Source of the DNA: Meiothermus sp. Pnk-1
GTDB lineage: Bacteria > Deinococcota > Deinococci > Deinococcales > Thermaceae
Length of the DNA: 64,000 nt
Direction: 5' to 3'
Assembly (NCBI RefSeq): GCF_003226535.1
Contig: NZ_QKOB01000005.1
Location: forward strand, 62,001 to 126,000
This document shows, piece after piece, positions 51,525 through 60,464 of the stretch (its first letter is position 1; each line of letters starts with the position of its first letter). Position numbers and translations under genes: made by a program. The notes under the pieces were generated by a model. It was not told the origin of the DNA, ran no database searches, and saw only the letters and a program-made list of their open reading frames with translations.

Positions 51525-53387
51525 TCAAGGGGCGGTGAGAGTGATGGTAATGGGATTGGCCATCTGAACGCTATAAATCTGGCCCTGCATCCCGATACCG
51601 GTAATGTTATCGGTGATGTCCAGGTTGCTCCCGCTAAAGGCACCACTAAACGCACTGAGCGTGACGGTATAGGTGCCCGCAGTGAGCGGGGTGGGGGGGT
51701 CGGTTTGGGCTCGAGGTTGGAAGGTGCGATCCGAGCCGAGATAGAAGGCCAGATCGGAGATACCCGAGCCGCCGTTGCGTTGGAAGGTGACCTGGTACAA
51801 AGCATTGTAGCCAGGCTGGGCTGCAGCGCTGTCGCTCCAGGATGCGGTTAGGCTAGAGGCGCTGTAGCTCCCCCCGTTCGACAGGTTGCTCCAGGCCACG
51901 TTGCCCACCGCAAAGGCCGAACCGCTGCCATCTATGCTTCCGTTGCCATCGGCGTCTATGTTCAGGGTGTAGCGCTTGCCGGGTTCGACCGCGAAGTTGC
52001 CGGCAGAGTAGACTCCCGGCGTCAACTCGCTAAGGGTCGCTTCCTTGCCCGTGTTGTCGCTGATGGTGATTTTGGCCCCGGCGGCAGGCTCGGCGTTCTC
52101 CAGTTCGCCATCGGCGTTGGGGATGCCCTTCTCGAGCTGCATGAAAACGGCCCCACCAGGCTGCAACAAAGCGGTTGCCCTGAAGAAGCCCTCGGGGGCC
52201 AAGCCCAGTTGGATGCGAACCGGGTCGTCCTGTTCGCCCTTCATGGCCCCTACCCGCTGGGAAAGACCACTACGGCACGGCCCGAACTCAAGCGGCGCTA
52301 GATCAACCTCCTCCACCCGCCCGATCTCGATCACCTTGGCACCCTTTTTAGGCACCAGGTTCCCCTTGTCGTCCACATAGGTGTCGGTGTAGGTCTTGGT
52401 GGCGAAGAACTTGACCGGCACATCTCTCTCCACGGTGATAAAGGCGTCGCCGTTCTTGTCGCTCACCGACCGCAGCCCTGGGCTCGCGGTGATCACCGCC
52501 CCCTCAAGGGGTTTCCCGGTCAGCTTACTGGTCACATTTACGAACACGCAGGCCTGATGCTGCACCGCCGGAGCCCCGCCATACCAGGAGAAGTGGCGGA
52601 TGCTGGCCTTGAGCACCGGGGTGGTGCCGTCCACGCTCGAGCGCTCCACCGTGCCTTCTACAAAGTCTTCCCAGCGCCCGGTCTGGGGGTTGTAGGCGTA
52701 ACAGTGAATCTTGTCACCAATTTTGTACTCGCTGCGCAGTTCGGGCGGGATGGGGAGTTCGACAATCGCGCTAAAGCCTGGCTTGAGGTTGATGCGGCGG
52801 TTTTGCGAGTCCAGGATGCTGAACTCGGCGAAGGTCACCGCTCTCAGCGGGGTGGGGCTGGCGCTCCCGGCCACCAGGTCGCCCGGCAGGGCTGCGCCTT
52901 CCTTGGTGGGGTCGAGGGGGGTCACCACCACCTGCAGGTTGGTGTCGGTGGTGTCTAGGCTATTGGGTTGGAAGATGACGGCATAAGGACCGGCCTCGGT
53001 GGGCTGGAAGAGGGTGCGGGCCTGGGTGGGGTTGTAGTTTTGTTCCGCGCCACCTTTTTTCAGCGCCACCACGATGGCTTGTGCGCTGTCGGTGGACTCG
53101 GCCAGACCATGCCCAGGTGCATAGCCCGCTTTTTCCAGGTCAACCTTGACCAACCCCGGCGGCAGGTTCTGCAAAATGAACTCCCCTCGGCTGTCGGTGG
53201 TGGTAGTCTGATTGCTTCCTACCACCGAGACCTTGACGCCGCTGAGCCGAGCTCCGGTGCCGATATCGGTTACCAGTCCTACAACCGTATTGGTAGCGCT
53301 TGAGCCGTTGTTCCCACCCCCACCATTGTTGCCGCTGCAAGCCACCAGAAAACCCAATAATGCACCCACCCATAGAGCATTCCTCAT
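51525..53387 (-). CDS. lipoprotein with carboxypeptidase-regulatory-like domains
   Basis: 620 residues. Lipoprotein signal peptide with lipobox LVACS (residues 13-17), a Gly/Asn linker, then a carboxypeptidase-regulatory-like beta sandwich (VVGLVTDIGTGARLSGVKVS ... GEFILQNLPPGLVKVDLEKA), a ZU5-like mid region and a second such fold (GKPLEGAVITASPGL). A surface beta-sandwich protein without catalytic motifs. It lies 12 bp after the CXXCH propeller gene and is probably in the same SARP-box operon (promoter at 54644-54678). Confidence 0.8.
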   Translation of the reverse strand: MRNALWVGALLGFLVACSGNNGGGGNNGSSATNTVVGLVTDIGTGARLSGVKVSVVGSNQTTTTDSRGEFILQNLPPGLVKVDLEKAGYAPGHGLAESTDSAQAIVVALKKGGAEQNYNPTQARTLFQPTEAGPYAVIFQPNSLDTTDTNLQVVVTPLDPTKEGAALPGDLVAGSASPTPLRAVTFAEFSILDSQNRRINLKPGFSAIVELPIPPELRSEYKIGDKIHCYAYNPQTGRWEDFVEGTVERSSVDGTTPVLKASIRHFSWYGGAPAVQHQACVFVNVTSKLTGKPLEGAVITASPGLRSVSDKNGDAFITVERDVPVKFFATKTYTDTYVDDKGNLVPKKGAKVIEIGRVEEVDLAPLEFGPCRSGLSQRVGAMKGEQDDPVRIQLGLAPEGFFRATALLQPGGAVFMQLEKGIPNADGELENAEPAAGAKITISDNTGKEATLSELTPGVYSAGNFAVEPGKRYTLNIDADGNGSIDGSGSAFAVGNVAWSNLSNGGSYSASSLTASWSDSAAAQPGYNALYQVTFQRNGGSGISDLAFYLGSDRTFQPRAQTDPPTPLTAGTYTVTLSAFSGAFSGSNLDITDNITGIGMQGQIYSVQMANPITITLTAP

Positions 53388-53399
53388 GGTTTCCTCCTG

Positions 53400-54506
53400 T
53401 TACCTACGTACCACCACCACATCAAACGAAAGGCCATCAATGGGGATGGCTTTCAAAACGCTGGAACTTTTCAAGTCGAACACCAATAGGTGGCCCTCGG
53501 TGCCGCTGCTCACGATGTAAGCCAGGCGCCCATCCGGCGATAGGGCCGCATGGGTGGGGTTGACAAAGGTCTTGCCGGCGAGCTCGAGCCGGTGATTTTC
53601 GCTCTGGCCGGTCTCTAGGTCGAGTAGCGAGACCGCGTTGGAGTAGTAATTGAGCGAAAGGATCAGACCCTCTCCCACCCGCAGCATGCCCAGCGGCCCG
53701 GGGGTGACGGTGAAGCTTTTGGGTGGGGTGCCGGGTGCGTGCAGGCTGAGGGTGTTGGACTCGAAGTTAGAAACCAGAGCACTGTTTTCCAGAGGCAGCA
53801 CAAACGCAGGGTCGGAGCCGCTGGGGGCTTCGGCCAGGGTCTGCCAGGTTTGTTCGTCGAGCCAGCGAACCGCGCTTGCTTCGGTGCTGGGATGGCGGGG
53901 GCGCAGGGCCACCACCAGCCTCGAACCCACCCTGGCCACATCGGCGGCCTCATTGGCTGCGCCCGTAGGGGGCAGGTCTTGCAAGCGCACTACCGCCCCA
54001 TCCTTCAGGTCAATTTCGCTCAAGCGCCCCTGGCGGATGTGCGATACAAACAATTTAGAAGCGTCGCTCGAGAGCGCAATCCCCACCGGCCGCTCACCCA
54101 CAATGAAGGGCTTGGCCCCGCCGGGGTTGTGGCAGGCAAAGCAGGTGGTTTTGGAGAACGCATCCTGGTCAAAATGAGCTTGAATCACGCTGCCATCGGC
54201 GCGTTTGTCGGGCACGGGCGCGGTGAGGAAGGTGCGGGAGACCTCAAGACGCTGCACATCCACCTCCGCTACCGCCTGCGAACCCACCAGCACCACATAG
54301 ACCTTGCTACCATCCGGGTTCAGAAGCATCCGGTGAGGCAGCCCACCCACGGTGATGCGCTTGAGTGTGCGGCCCTGCACCGGGTCAACCACCGCGATGG
54401 TGCTCGAGCCGGCCTGGCTCACCAGCACATAGTGGGGGCGGGCCGGCAGCGCAGAGGAGCATCCTAAAAGCAGCAGGCCCAGAGCTAGTACAAGAGCCCT
54501 ACGCAT
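53400..54506 (-). CDS. lipoprotein beta-propeller with a CXXCH motif
   Basis: 368 residues. Lipobox LLGCS (14-18), then YVTN-type propeller repeats (TIAVVDPVQGRTLKRITVGG, GIALSSDASKLFVSHIRQGR, HAALSPDGRLAYIVSSG). An insert holds CFACH at residues 122-126, a covalent heme c site, followed by NPGGAKPF. Such fusions recall cytochrome-linked electron-transfer or methylamine dehydrogenase-like propellers. Its start has TAGATA five bases upstream, but a SARP-type promoter lies about 140 bp upstream. Confidence 0.8.
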   Translation of the reverse strand: MRRALVLALGLLLLGCSSALPARPHYVLVSQAGSSTIAVVDPVQGRTLKRITVGGLPHRMLLNPDGSKVYVVLVGSQAVAEVDVQRLEVSRTFLTAPVPDKRADGSVIQAHFDQDAFSKTTCFACHNPGGAKPFIVGERPVGIALSSDASKLFVSHIRQGRLSEIDLKDGAVVRLQDLPPTGAANEAADVARVGSRLVVALRPRHPSTEASAVRWLDEQTWQTLAEAPSGSDPAFVLPLENSALVSNFESNTLSLHAPGTPPKSFTVTPGPLGMLRVGEGLILSLNYYSNAVSLLDLETGQSENHRLELAGKTFVNPTHAALSPDGRLAYIVSSGTEGHLLVFDLKSSSVLKAIPIDGLSFDVVVVRR

Positions 54507-54643
54507 CGTTATCTACCCTTATCGCAGTAAGCGGGCGCACCCGGGGTTGGCTGTTGGGGTTGATCGACCGCACATATGGCCCAAGTTGCCAGCAGTAGCT
54601 GGGCTCCTACCAGTTGTTTCGTACATCCCGACCCCCTGTGCCA

Positions 54644-54678
54644 AGGGTAGACAACCCCGCATGACTGGAGCATGACCG
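54644..54678 (-). promoter_or_regulatory. SARP-type promoter A
   Basis: Minus strand: CGGTCAT (54672-54678), 4 nt, CAGTCAT (54661-54667), 11 nt, TACCCT (54644-54649). It matches sites B and C in repeat sequence, period and spacing to the -10. It drives 54506-51525. Confidence 0.75.
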
Positions 54679-54679
54679 G

Positions 54680-54862
54680 CTACTGGGGCCTCTCCTCCGA
54701 CTCGGTTTCCATCTCCTGCTGCAAAAACGCTATCAAGGCACTGAGTTCGGCGAAATAGTGGCGCTCCTCGCCCTGGCTGACCGAGGCCCGCCAGACCACA
54801 CCTTCGGGGGTGGGCTCGTACCAGATGCGAACCACATAGATTTGGGTGCTGGTAGCGGCCAC
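54680..54862 (-). CDS. small hypothetical protein, 60 residues
   Basis: MAATSTQIYVVRIWYEPTPE ... ALIAFLQQEMETESEERPQ, one strand-rich half and one acidic helix, no signal peptide. Not recognised. It starts 11 bp after the upstream secreted protein gene and ends 2 bp from SARP-type promoter A, so it is the last gene of the unit from promoter B. Confidence 0.65.
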   Translation of the reverse strand: MAATSTQIYVVRIWYEPTPEGVVWRASVSQGEERHYFAELSALIAFLQQEMETESEERPQ

Positions 54863-54873
54863 AGTCTCTACCT

Positions 54874-55620
54874 TTAGCGCACCTCGAGGCCCCTGTCGGT
54901 AAACCTGAGCTGCTCTGGCTTCACCCCCAGCACTACCGAGAGCAGCCCCCCGGCGATCTCCTGGTAGGTCTTCATTAGGGCTGCATCGTTTTCTTGCGTT
55001 GCTACCGAGTAACCGGCCAGAGGAAGGGTAGCCATCAGCACGAAAAGCTCATATAGGCGCTGGCGCTCCGGGCCGGTGGCTTTTTTGAACTCGGGCGAGC
55101 CTCCAAACGCTTCTTCCACTACCCTCCACAAACCCAACAGCGCCTGTTCCGAGGGCTCTTCGCCGGTGTAAACCAGGTAGCAGACCCCCACGAAGTACGT
55201 AAAAGCCATGGCCACGTTGTTGGGGCGGTCCAGCCGCCGGGCTTCGTCTTCGTAAAGCTCGAGTCCCAGCTCGAATACTTTGACAAGCTCGGCTTGCTGG
55301 GCTTTGTTCTTGGTTAGGGATTGTGCGAAAGCCTGCGCCAGTAACGGTTTAGGGCCGGGGCTAAAGGTAGTTTTGGGAATCGAAGGAGGTAGGGCGCTCC
55401 CCCCTTGTTTTTGCCGGTTTTGTTTGAAGTACGACTGCATTACAGCCTTATTGATGGCCATCTGGGTTGTATTCATGAGATTGCTGTAGGCCATGTAGAC
55501 GTTGGCCTGGTAAATGTTGTTGAAACTCTGTATGGGAGTGCTCCATCCCCCAGCACTGTACTGAGCCTGCGCCGCGCTCATCAGTGAAAACACCAATAAC
55601 GCCAAAGTGTGCCTGCTCAT
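54874..55620 (-). CDS. secreted hypothetical protein
   Basis: 248 residues from ATG 55620, with AAAGGAGAGCCA upstream. Signal peptide MSRHTLALLVFSLMSAAQAQ, then a mostly helical mature protein. It recalls the DUF6683-type secreted proteins, but I cannot name a function. A longer start (55734) is in the tail of the upstream gene and is rejected. Confidence 0.75.
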   Translation of the reverse strand: MSRHTLALLVFSLMSAAQAQYSAGGWSTPIQSFNNIYQANVYMAYSNLMNTTQMAINKAVMQSYFKQNRQKQGGSALPPSIPKTTFSPGPKPLLAQAFAQSLTKNKAQQAELVKVFELGLELYEDEARRLDRPNNVAMAFTYFVGVCYLVYTGEEPSEQALLGLWRVVEEAFGGSPEFKKATGPERQRLYELFVLMATLPLAGYSVATQENDAALMKTYQEIAGGLLSVVLGVKPEQLRFTDRGLEVR

Positions 55621-55690
55621 TGGCTCTCCTTTCCTGCCAAGGAAATGTGGGTGTCGGCAGGAGGAGGCACTCCACCGACACCCCGAGGTG

Positions 55691-57730
55691 CTACTTCTGT
55701 ACCGTGATGGTGGCGCCGGTAATGGGTAGACCACTCACGGTGGGGCTTCCCTGGGCGCTCACGGCAGTCAGGTTGATCTGATAGGTCTTATTAACTGGAA
55801 CCGTGTTCTGGTCTCCGCCCCCACAGGCGGCCAGGGTCAGGGCCAGCGCCAGGGCCAGGAAGCCCGCCCTTAACGAGCGCATCCGCCACGCCCCCAGGAG
55901 CATCAGGGGCAGCAAGCCAAGCAAGAGAGGCGCAGGCAGGGATGGGAGGCTCTGGGCCTTCAGCACCGCCGGATGGGCCGCCAACGTGCTGGCGATATCG
56001 GCGGCCACCAGGAACTGGCTGTTGCCCGTGCTGAGGGCCAGCGGGCTGGAGAGGGTAAGCGTAAGAGTACCATTGTCGGCGCTAAAGGTGCCGTTGGCAA
56101 TGGGGGTTTCGCCTGAGTCAATCTGGCCGTTGGCGTTGGCATCGCGGATCAGCTTAACCGCCGTAAGGTCTAGGCTGTCGTTGCCGCTGCCACTGGCTTG
56201 CAGGGTGATGCTTTGCAACTGGGTGGCCTGCGAAGGATTGAGGGTAAAAGCCAGCATCGCGACATTGCTCTGGCCCTTGCTGCGGGTGGCATCGGTGGGG
56301 GCGTTGGCGGGCTTGGCTGCGGTGATGGTCAAGCCCGCGGGTGCGGTGTTGAAGGTAGCGGTCACGGTTTGGGCGGCATTCATGGTGACGGTGCAGGTAC
56401 CCGTACCCGTGCAGGCCCCACTCCACCCGGCGAAGGTAGAGCCGCTGGCCGCCGCTGTGCTTAGGGTTACCGAGGTCCCGGCGTTGAACGCAGCAGAGCA
56501 GGTAGCACCGCAGTTGATCCCCGAAGGGTTGCTGGTGACGGTACCGCTGCCGCTGCCGGCTTTGTTGACGGTCAGGTTGAAAGTAGATGTGGGTGCGGTG
56601 TTGAAGGTAGCCGTGACCGACTTGGCTGCATCCATGGTGACCGAGCAGGTTCCGGTACCCGTGCAGGCCCCGCTCCACCCAGCAAAGCTCGAGCCCGACG
56701 CAGGGGTGGCGGTTAGCGTGACCGTGGTGCCCTGGGCGAAGTTGGCCGAGCAGGTAGCGCCGCAGTTGATACCTGAGGGGCTGCTCGTCACGGTGCCCGA
56801 ACCCGTACCGTTCTTGCTAAGCGTAAGGGCAAAGGTAGGGGCCACCAAGGTGGTGAAGGTCTGGGTGGGGCTGTTGAAGGTTCCTGCATCGGTGACGAAG
56901 CGGTAGCGCCAATAGTAGGTGGTAGAGGGGTTCAGACCCGTGAGGTTGGTGCTGACGCTGGGAAAGTTGAGGCTGGTATTGGGTACGTTGGTTCCGGGGG
57001 TGGACGAACCAAAGGATGTGCTGGTTCCGTAATCTACATAGAGCAAGCCGCTTTTGTAGTAGCTGTAGAGGTTGGTGGCAAGGGTAGCAGAGGTAGAGGT
57101 CACACCCGAGCTCTGGGTGTTTTGGAAACTAGCCTGGTAAAAAACCGTTACTGGCTGATAGGGAGTCGCATTGCCATAGGCAGTTTGAGCAACTGCGCTC
57201 AAGCGGTGGGTGTTTGGCCCTCCTAGACCCAATAGCTGCTTGTTGAACCGCACCGGCACCCGAATTTCCACCCACCAGCCCGGGGCCACCGCCGACCAGC
57301 CGTAGTACAGGCCGCCGAATGGCCCTGTGGAGGCCGTCTGTGAACAGGCCCCGTTGGCATCGTTGGTAAAGGCTTCTGTGTACCCATCGCTGAAGCGCAC
57401 CCGGTAGCAATACACCGGATAGGAGGCGCTCACCACCGGGGTCGCACCATCGGGCAGGAAAAAGTCAAAACCCACCGCATCGTTGACACAGCCGCTCACA
57501 TTGGCGCTTACCGCCCGCACATAAGCGATGTCGCCGGTTTTGGGATAGGGTTCATTGGGGTCGGTGAAGTAGCCAACAAAGCTTTGTGAAACCACGACGA
57601 TATTGCCTGTGACTGGACAGGCAGTTTGTAGCGATTGAAAATTACCGTCAAAGTAGGCTCGAGCCGCCAAGCCGCTTCCAAACCACCCCATCATTAGAAC
57701 AAAGGCAATCAAACTTCTTGGCACGATCAT
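55691..57730 (-). CDS. secreted repeat protein with InlB-like B-repeats
   Basis: 679 residues. Signal peptide, a novel N-terminal domain with several Cys, a fibronectin-like segment (ATLATNLYSYYKSGLLYVDY ... GLNPSTTYYWRYRF), two tandem 84-residue B-repeat modules (300-377, 384-461), an EF-hand-like IRDANANGQIDSGETPI segment, a membrane helix near 597-612 and finally a second signal-like stretch with lipobox LAACGGG (Cys636). The last 63 codons, from Met617, may be a separate lipoprotein gene (55691-55882). Secreted or surface-exposed; adhesion is a guess. Confidence 0.75.
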   Translation of the reverse strand: MIVPRSLIAFVLMMGWFGSGLAARAYFDGNFQSLQTACPVTGNIVVVSQSFVGYFTDPNEPYPKTGDIAYVRAVSANVSGCVNDAVGFDFFLPDGATPVVSASYPVYCYRVRFSDGYTEAFTNDANGACSQTASTGPFGGLYYGWSAVAPGWWVEIRVPVRFNKQLLGLGGPNTHRLSAVAQTAYGNATPYQPVTVFYQASFQNTQSSGVTSTSATLATNLYSYYKSGLLYVDYGTSTSFGSSTPGTNVPNTSLNFPSVSTNLTGLNPSTTYYWRYRFVTDAGTFNSPTQTFTTLVAPTFALTLSKNGTGSGTVTSSPSGINCGATCSANFAQGTTVTLTATPASGSSFAGWSGACTGTGTCSVTMDAAKSVTATFNTAPTSTFNLTVNKAGSGSGTVTSNPSGINCGATCSAAFNAGTSVTLSTAAASGSTFAGWSGACTGTGTCTVTMNAAQTVTATFNTAPAGLTITAAKPANAPTDATRSKGQSNVAMLAFTLNPSQATQLQSITLQASGSGNDSLDLTAVKLIRDANANGQIDSGETPIANGTFSADNGTLTLTLSSPLALSTGNSQFLVAADIASTLAAHPAVLKAQSLPSLPAPLLLGLLPLMLLGAWRMRSLRAGFLALALALTLAACGGGDQNTVPVNKTYQINLTAVSAQGSPTVSGLPITGATITVQK
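56348..56833 (-). repeat. tandem coding repeat, two 84-codon units
   Basis: Units at 56600-56833 and 56348-56581 encode nearly the same INCGATCSA ... FAGWSGACTGTGTC segment. The period is 252 bp. Confidence 0.85.
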
Positions 57731-57745
57731 TTTTCCTTCCGACGG

Positions 57746-58120
57746 TTAGGGTTGAACAAGCTGGATGTTGATGCCGCTACGGGGCGGTTTTACGATTGCA
57801 GGATTGCCCTGGCTATCCAGGTAAATCCCAATCAGGCCCTGGGCCTCGTTCTGGGCAACAATAACGTAATCACCGGCTGCTAAGCCTTCTATACTGAAAT
57901 TGCCGCTTCTGCCAGAGGTGTTGATGCTGGTGGTTTTACTTTTGTCTTGGTCACACGAGTCTGTAGCGGCCAGGTAGAAGCAGGCCAACACCACAGTGCC
58001 CTGTACGGTGGCCCCTGCAGGAGCCGTGACAGTGCCGGAAAAGCCGCCGCCGCCCCCACCCCCACAAGCGCCTAAAGTAAGCAAAATCCCAAGAGCCAAC
58101 AAAGCTTGCATCGGCCTCAT
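57746..58120 (-). CDS. small lipoprotein sharing a domain with the protease
   Basis: 124 residues. Lipobox LGACGGG, Gly run, then VQGTVVLACFYLAATDSCDQ DKSKTTSI and a beta-rich C-terminal half. The same module ends the subtilase at 58218. First gene of the unit driven by SARP-type promoter B (58147-58181), with GGGAGGGAGG before its ATG. It is 15 bp upstream of the repeat protein gene. Confidence 0.8.
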   Translation of the reverse strand: MRPMQALLALGILLTLGACGGGGGGGFSGTVTAPAGATVQGTVVLACFYLAATDSCDQDKSKTTSINTSGRSGNFSIEGLAAGDYVIVAQNEAQGLIGIYLDSQGNPAIVKPPRSGINIQLVQP

Positions 58121-58146
58121 ATGATCCTCCCTCCCTCGCGGTGCCT

Positions 58147-58181
58147 AAGATAGGAAAAGCAGCATGACTGGAGGATGACCG
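58147..58181 (-). promoter_or_regulatory. SARP-type promoter B
   Basis: Minus strand: CGGTCAT (58175-58181), 4 nt, CAGTCAT (58164-58170), 11 nt, TATCTT (58147-58152). Start site expected near 58140, 20 bp before the ATG of the first gene. Confidence 0.8.
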
Positions 58182-58217
58182 AACAAAACAGACCCCCGCG
58201 GGGGTCTGTCCGAAGGG

Positions 58218-60359
58218 TTATCTGGATCGGGCTTGCTCGAGCCACCTTCGCTGGTCTGGCGTCAGGCGGGACAGGTTGTCGCTCAGCACATCTAGCTGGA
58301 AGTTGGCCTGAAGGTTGCCAGGCCGGACGGCCGCCAAGTTGCCGCTATTGTCCACCACCCCGCCCAGGTAGTCGCCCTGGTCTACATTCTTGTTGTTGTT
58401 CAGGTCTTTCCAGCCCAGCACTGCGTAATCGCCGTCTGTCAAATCGGCAATGGCGTAGCTGGCCGAGGTACCACCCTGATCGATCTGGATGGCCTTGGAG
58501 CGGCTAGGGTCGCAGTCGCCCTGGGCGATATAACAGGCCAGTACCACCGTACCTTGCACGCTGGCATTGGTGCCGCTCCCGACCCTCAGGCTAAGGGGCA
58601 GGTTGGCAAAGGTGCTACCCGAAGTGCCCCGCACTGTGAGGGCATAGGTTCCGTTGGGAACACTGGCGGCTACATTCAGGGTCAGGGTGCTGTCGTTCGA
58701 GGAGGTGTTGGCCGGGTTGAAGCTCCCGCTCACCCCGGTGGGTGCGCCTTGTAGGCTCAGGCTCACCGCTCCGCTAAATCCGCCGCTGCGGCTGATGGTG
58801 ATGGGTACATTCACGCTGCCGCCTGGCTGAGCGGTCAGGATGGTATTGGTAGTGGACAGGCTGAAGCTCGAGACCGTGCCACCCTGCACCGCAGCCAGGG
58901 CCGCATTGGCGTCAATGAGGCCCGCCCCGCAGTCGTTGCCGCTGGGCCGGCTGCACTGGGTGGCGGTCAGAGGCCTGGCGGTGGACTTCAAGATCTGCAG
59001 GGCCTGCGCAGTATCGAGGTTGGGGCTAAGGGCCTTCATCAGGGCCACCACCCCCGCCACGTGGGGTGCGGCCATCGAGGTGCCGTTCAAGAATTTGTAG
59101 TTGAACTGCTTGGTCTGGTCGTCGAACCCCAGGCTCAGCACCCCATCCGAATAGCCGTCATTGTTTAGATCTTTGCTCACATCCCCGCCCGGCGCCATCA
59201 CATCCACGCGGGCGCCGTAGTTGGAGTAAGGTGCGCGGGCCCCCGCATAGTCGGTGGCTCCCACGGTGATGACGTTGGCGCAACTGGCCGGGCTGTAGAG
59301 CGAGGCATCGTCGTTTTCGTTGCCGGCGGCCACCACCACCACCACCCCCTTACCGGTTACCAGATTGATGGCGTTCTGTCGGGCGGTGGTGCAGGTGCTC
59401 TTACCCCCCAGACTCATATTGATGACCTTGGCCGGGTTGGCGTTGGTGGGCAGGCCGGGCACCGGCTCGCCTGCGGCCCACAGGATGGCATCCACCTGGT
59501 CGGCCACGGTGGCCCCCAGGAGGCCAATCACCCGCACGTGCAGGAGGCGGGCTGACCAGTCTACCCCGGCCACGCCCTGGTTGTTGTTGGTCGCAGCCCC
59601 CACCGTACCGCCCACGTGCGTGCCGTGATAGTGGGTGCTTTGCTCGTCGCCCACGTCGTAGGGGTCGGGGTCGCGGCCATCGCCGTCGCCTGCGTTGGCA
59701 AAGGGGTCGGCACCGCTGATGGGCGAGACCATGTCGTAGCCCGGTACCAAGCGGCTGTCGATGTCGGGGTGCGACCGGGCTGTGTTGCTAGGGCTGAAGA
59801 GTACCCCGGTATCCAGGATGGCCACCACTACGCTGTTGGAGCCCGTGGTGCGATCCCAGGCCTGAGGCAGGTTGATGGCGGAGTAGTGCCACTGCAGATC
59901 GTAGTACTCGTCGTTGGGCGCAGCCAGGGGCTGCTCGAGCCAGTTCAGGTCGGCAGAGGCCACGTCCGAACGGCTGCGAAGGGCGGCCAGCAAGGCCGGG
60001 GTCTCGGCTTCGCTTACATCGGCTCGGTACAGGGCCGTGCGGGGCAGCCCCAAAGGCCGCACTTGCTGGAGTTCCACCGGCCTACCCTGCACCTCTAGCC
60101 GCAGGCTGCTCACCGACTGGAGGCTGACCCCCCCCTGAAACTCTACCAGCACCTCCCCCGGTATAAAGCGCGCCTCGCCCGTGCGCCGGAGTGGGCTCGG
60201 CTGGGGGTCAATTTGAAGGCGCTGTCCGGTGATGCTGGAGCCCAGCGAAACCGTCCCGCCAATGTTGCCCGACCCTCCCCCAATACTGCCCGACCCTCCC
60301 CTCGGGCAAGCCGTCAGTAGCGTCAGCAAGATCCCGCCCAATAACCACCTTGCATACAT
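58218..60359 (-). CDS. subtilisin-family (S8) lipoprotein protease
   Basis: 713 residues. Lipobox LLTACP, a propeptide-like region (SLRLEVQGRPVELQQVRPLG), then the S8 domain with Asp in VVAILDTGVL, His in HYHGTHVGGTVG, oxyanion Asn in VVVAAGNEND and Ser in LNGTSMAAPHVAGVVALM. After it come a beta-sandwich (490-585) and the C-terminal VQGTVVLACYIAQGDCDPSR module shared with the 57746 lipoprotein. A membrane-anchored extracellular protease, with its own SARP-type promoter C. Confidence 0.93.
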   Translation of the reverse strand: MYARWLLGGILLTLLTACPRGGSGSIGGGSGNIGGTVSLGSSITGQRLQIDPQPSPLRRTGEARFIPGEVLVEFQGGVSLQSVSSLRLEVQGRPVELQQVRPLGLPRTALYRADVSEAETPALLAALRSRSDVASADLNWLEQPLAAPNDEYYDLQWHYSAINLPQAWDRTTGSNSVVVAILDTGVLFSPSNTARSHPDIDSRLVPGYDMVSPISGADPFANAGDGDGRDPDPYDVGDEQSTHYHGTHVGGTVGAATNNNQGVAGVDWSARLLHVRVIGLLGATVADQVDAILWAAGEPVPGLPTNANPAKVINMSLGGKSTCTTARQNAINLVTGKGVVVVVAAGNENDDASLYSPASCANVITVGATDYAGARAPYSNYGARVDVMAPGGDVSKDLNNDGYSDGVLSLGFDDQTKQFNYKFLNGTSMAAPHVAGVVALMKALSPNLDTAQALQILKSTARPLTATQCSRPSGNDCGAGLIDANAALAAVQGGTVSSFSLSTTNTILTAQPGGSVNVPITISRSGGFSGAVSLSLQGAPTGVSGSFNPANTSSNDSTLTLNVAASVPNGTYALTVRGTSGSTFANLPLSLRVGSGTNASVQGTVVLACYIAQGDCDPSRSKAIQIDQGGTSASYAIADLTDGDYAVLGWKDLNNNKNVDQGDYLGGVVDNSGNLAAVRPGNLQANFQLDVLSDNLSRLTPDQRRWLEQARSR

Positions 60360-60426
60360 GGCCTACCTCCTGCTCCTGATCAAGCGCCCTCTTGCCTTAG
60401 AAGAAAATCCGGCAACCATGTCGCGG

Positions 60427-60461
60427 AAAATAACCCCCGGGGCGTGACTGAAGGATGACAG
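60427..60461 (-). promoter_or_regulatory. SARP-type promoter C
   Basis: Minus strand: CTGTCAT (60455-60461), 4 nt, CAGTCAC (60444-60450), 11 nt, TATTTT (60427-60432). It lies between the SARP gene stop and the protease gene. Confidence 0.75.
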
Positions 60462-60464
60462 GCG

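Noticed and set aside
54515-54621. 35-codon frame in the leader of the propeller gene (MYETTGRSPATAGNLGHMCG...)
   Set aside because: Start context is poor and the sequence shows no leader-peptide features such as regulatory codon runs; could be chance in a 130-nt leader.
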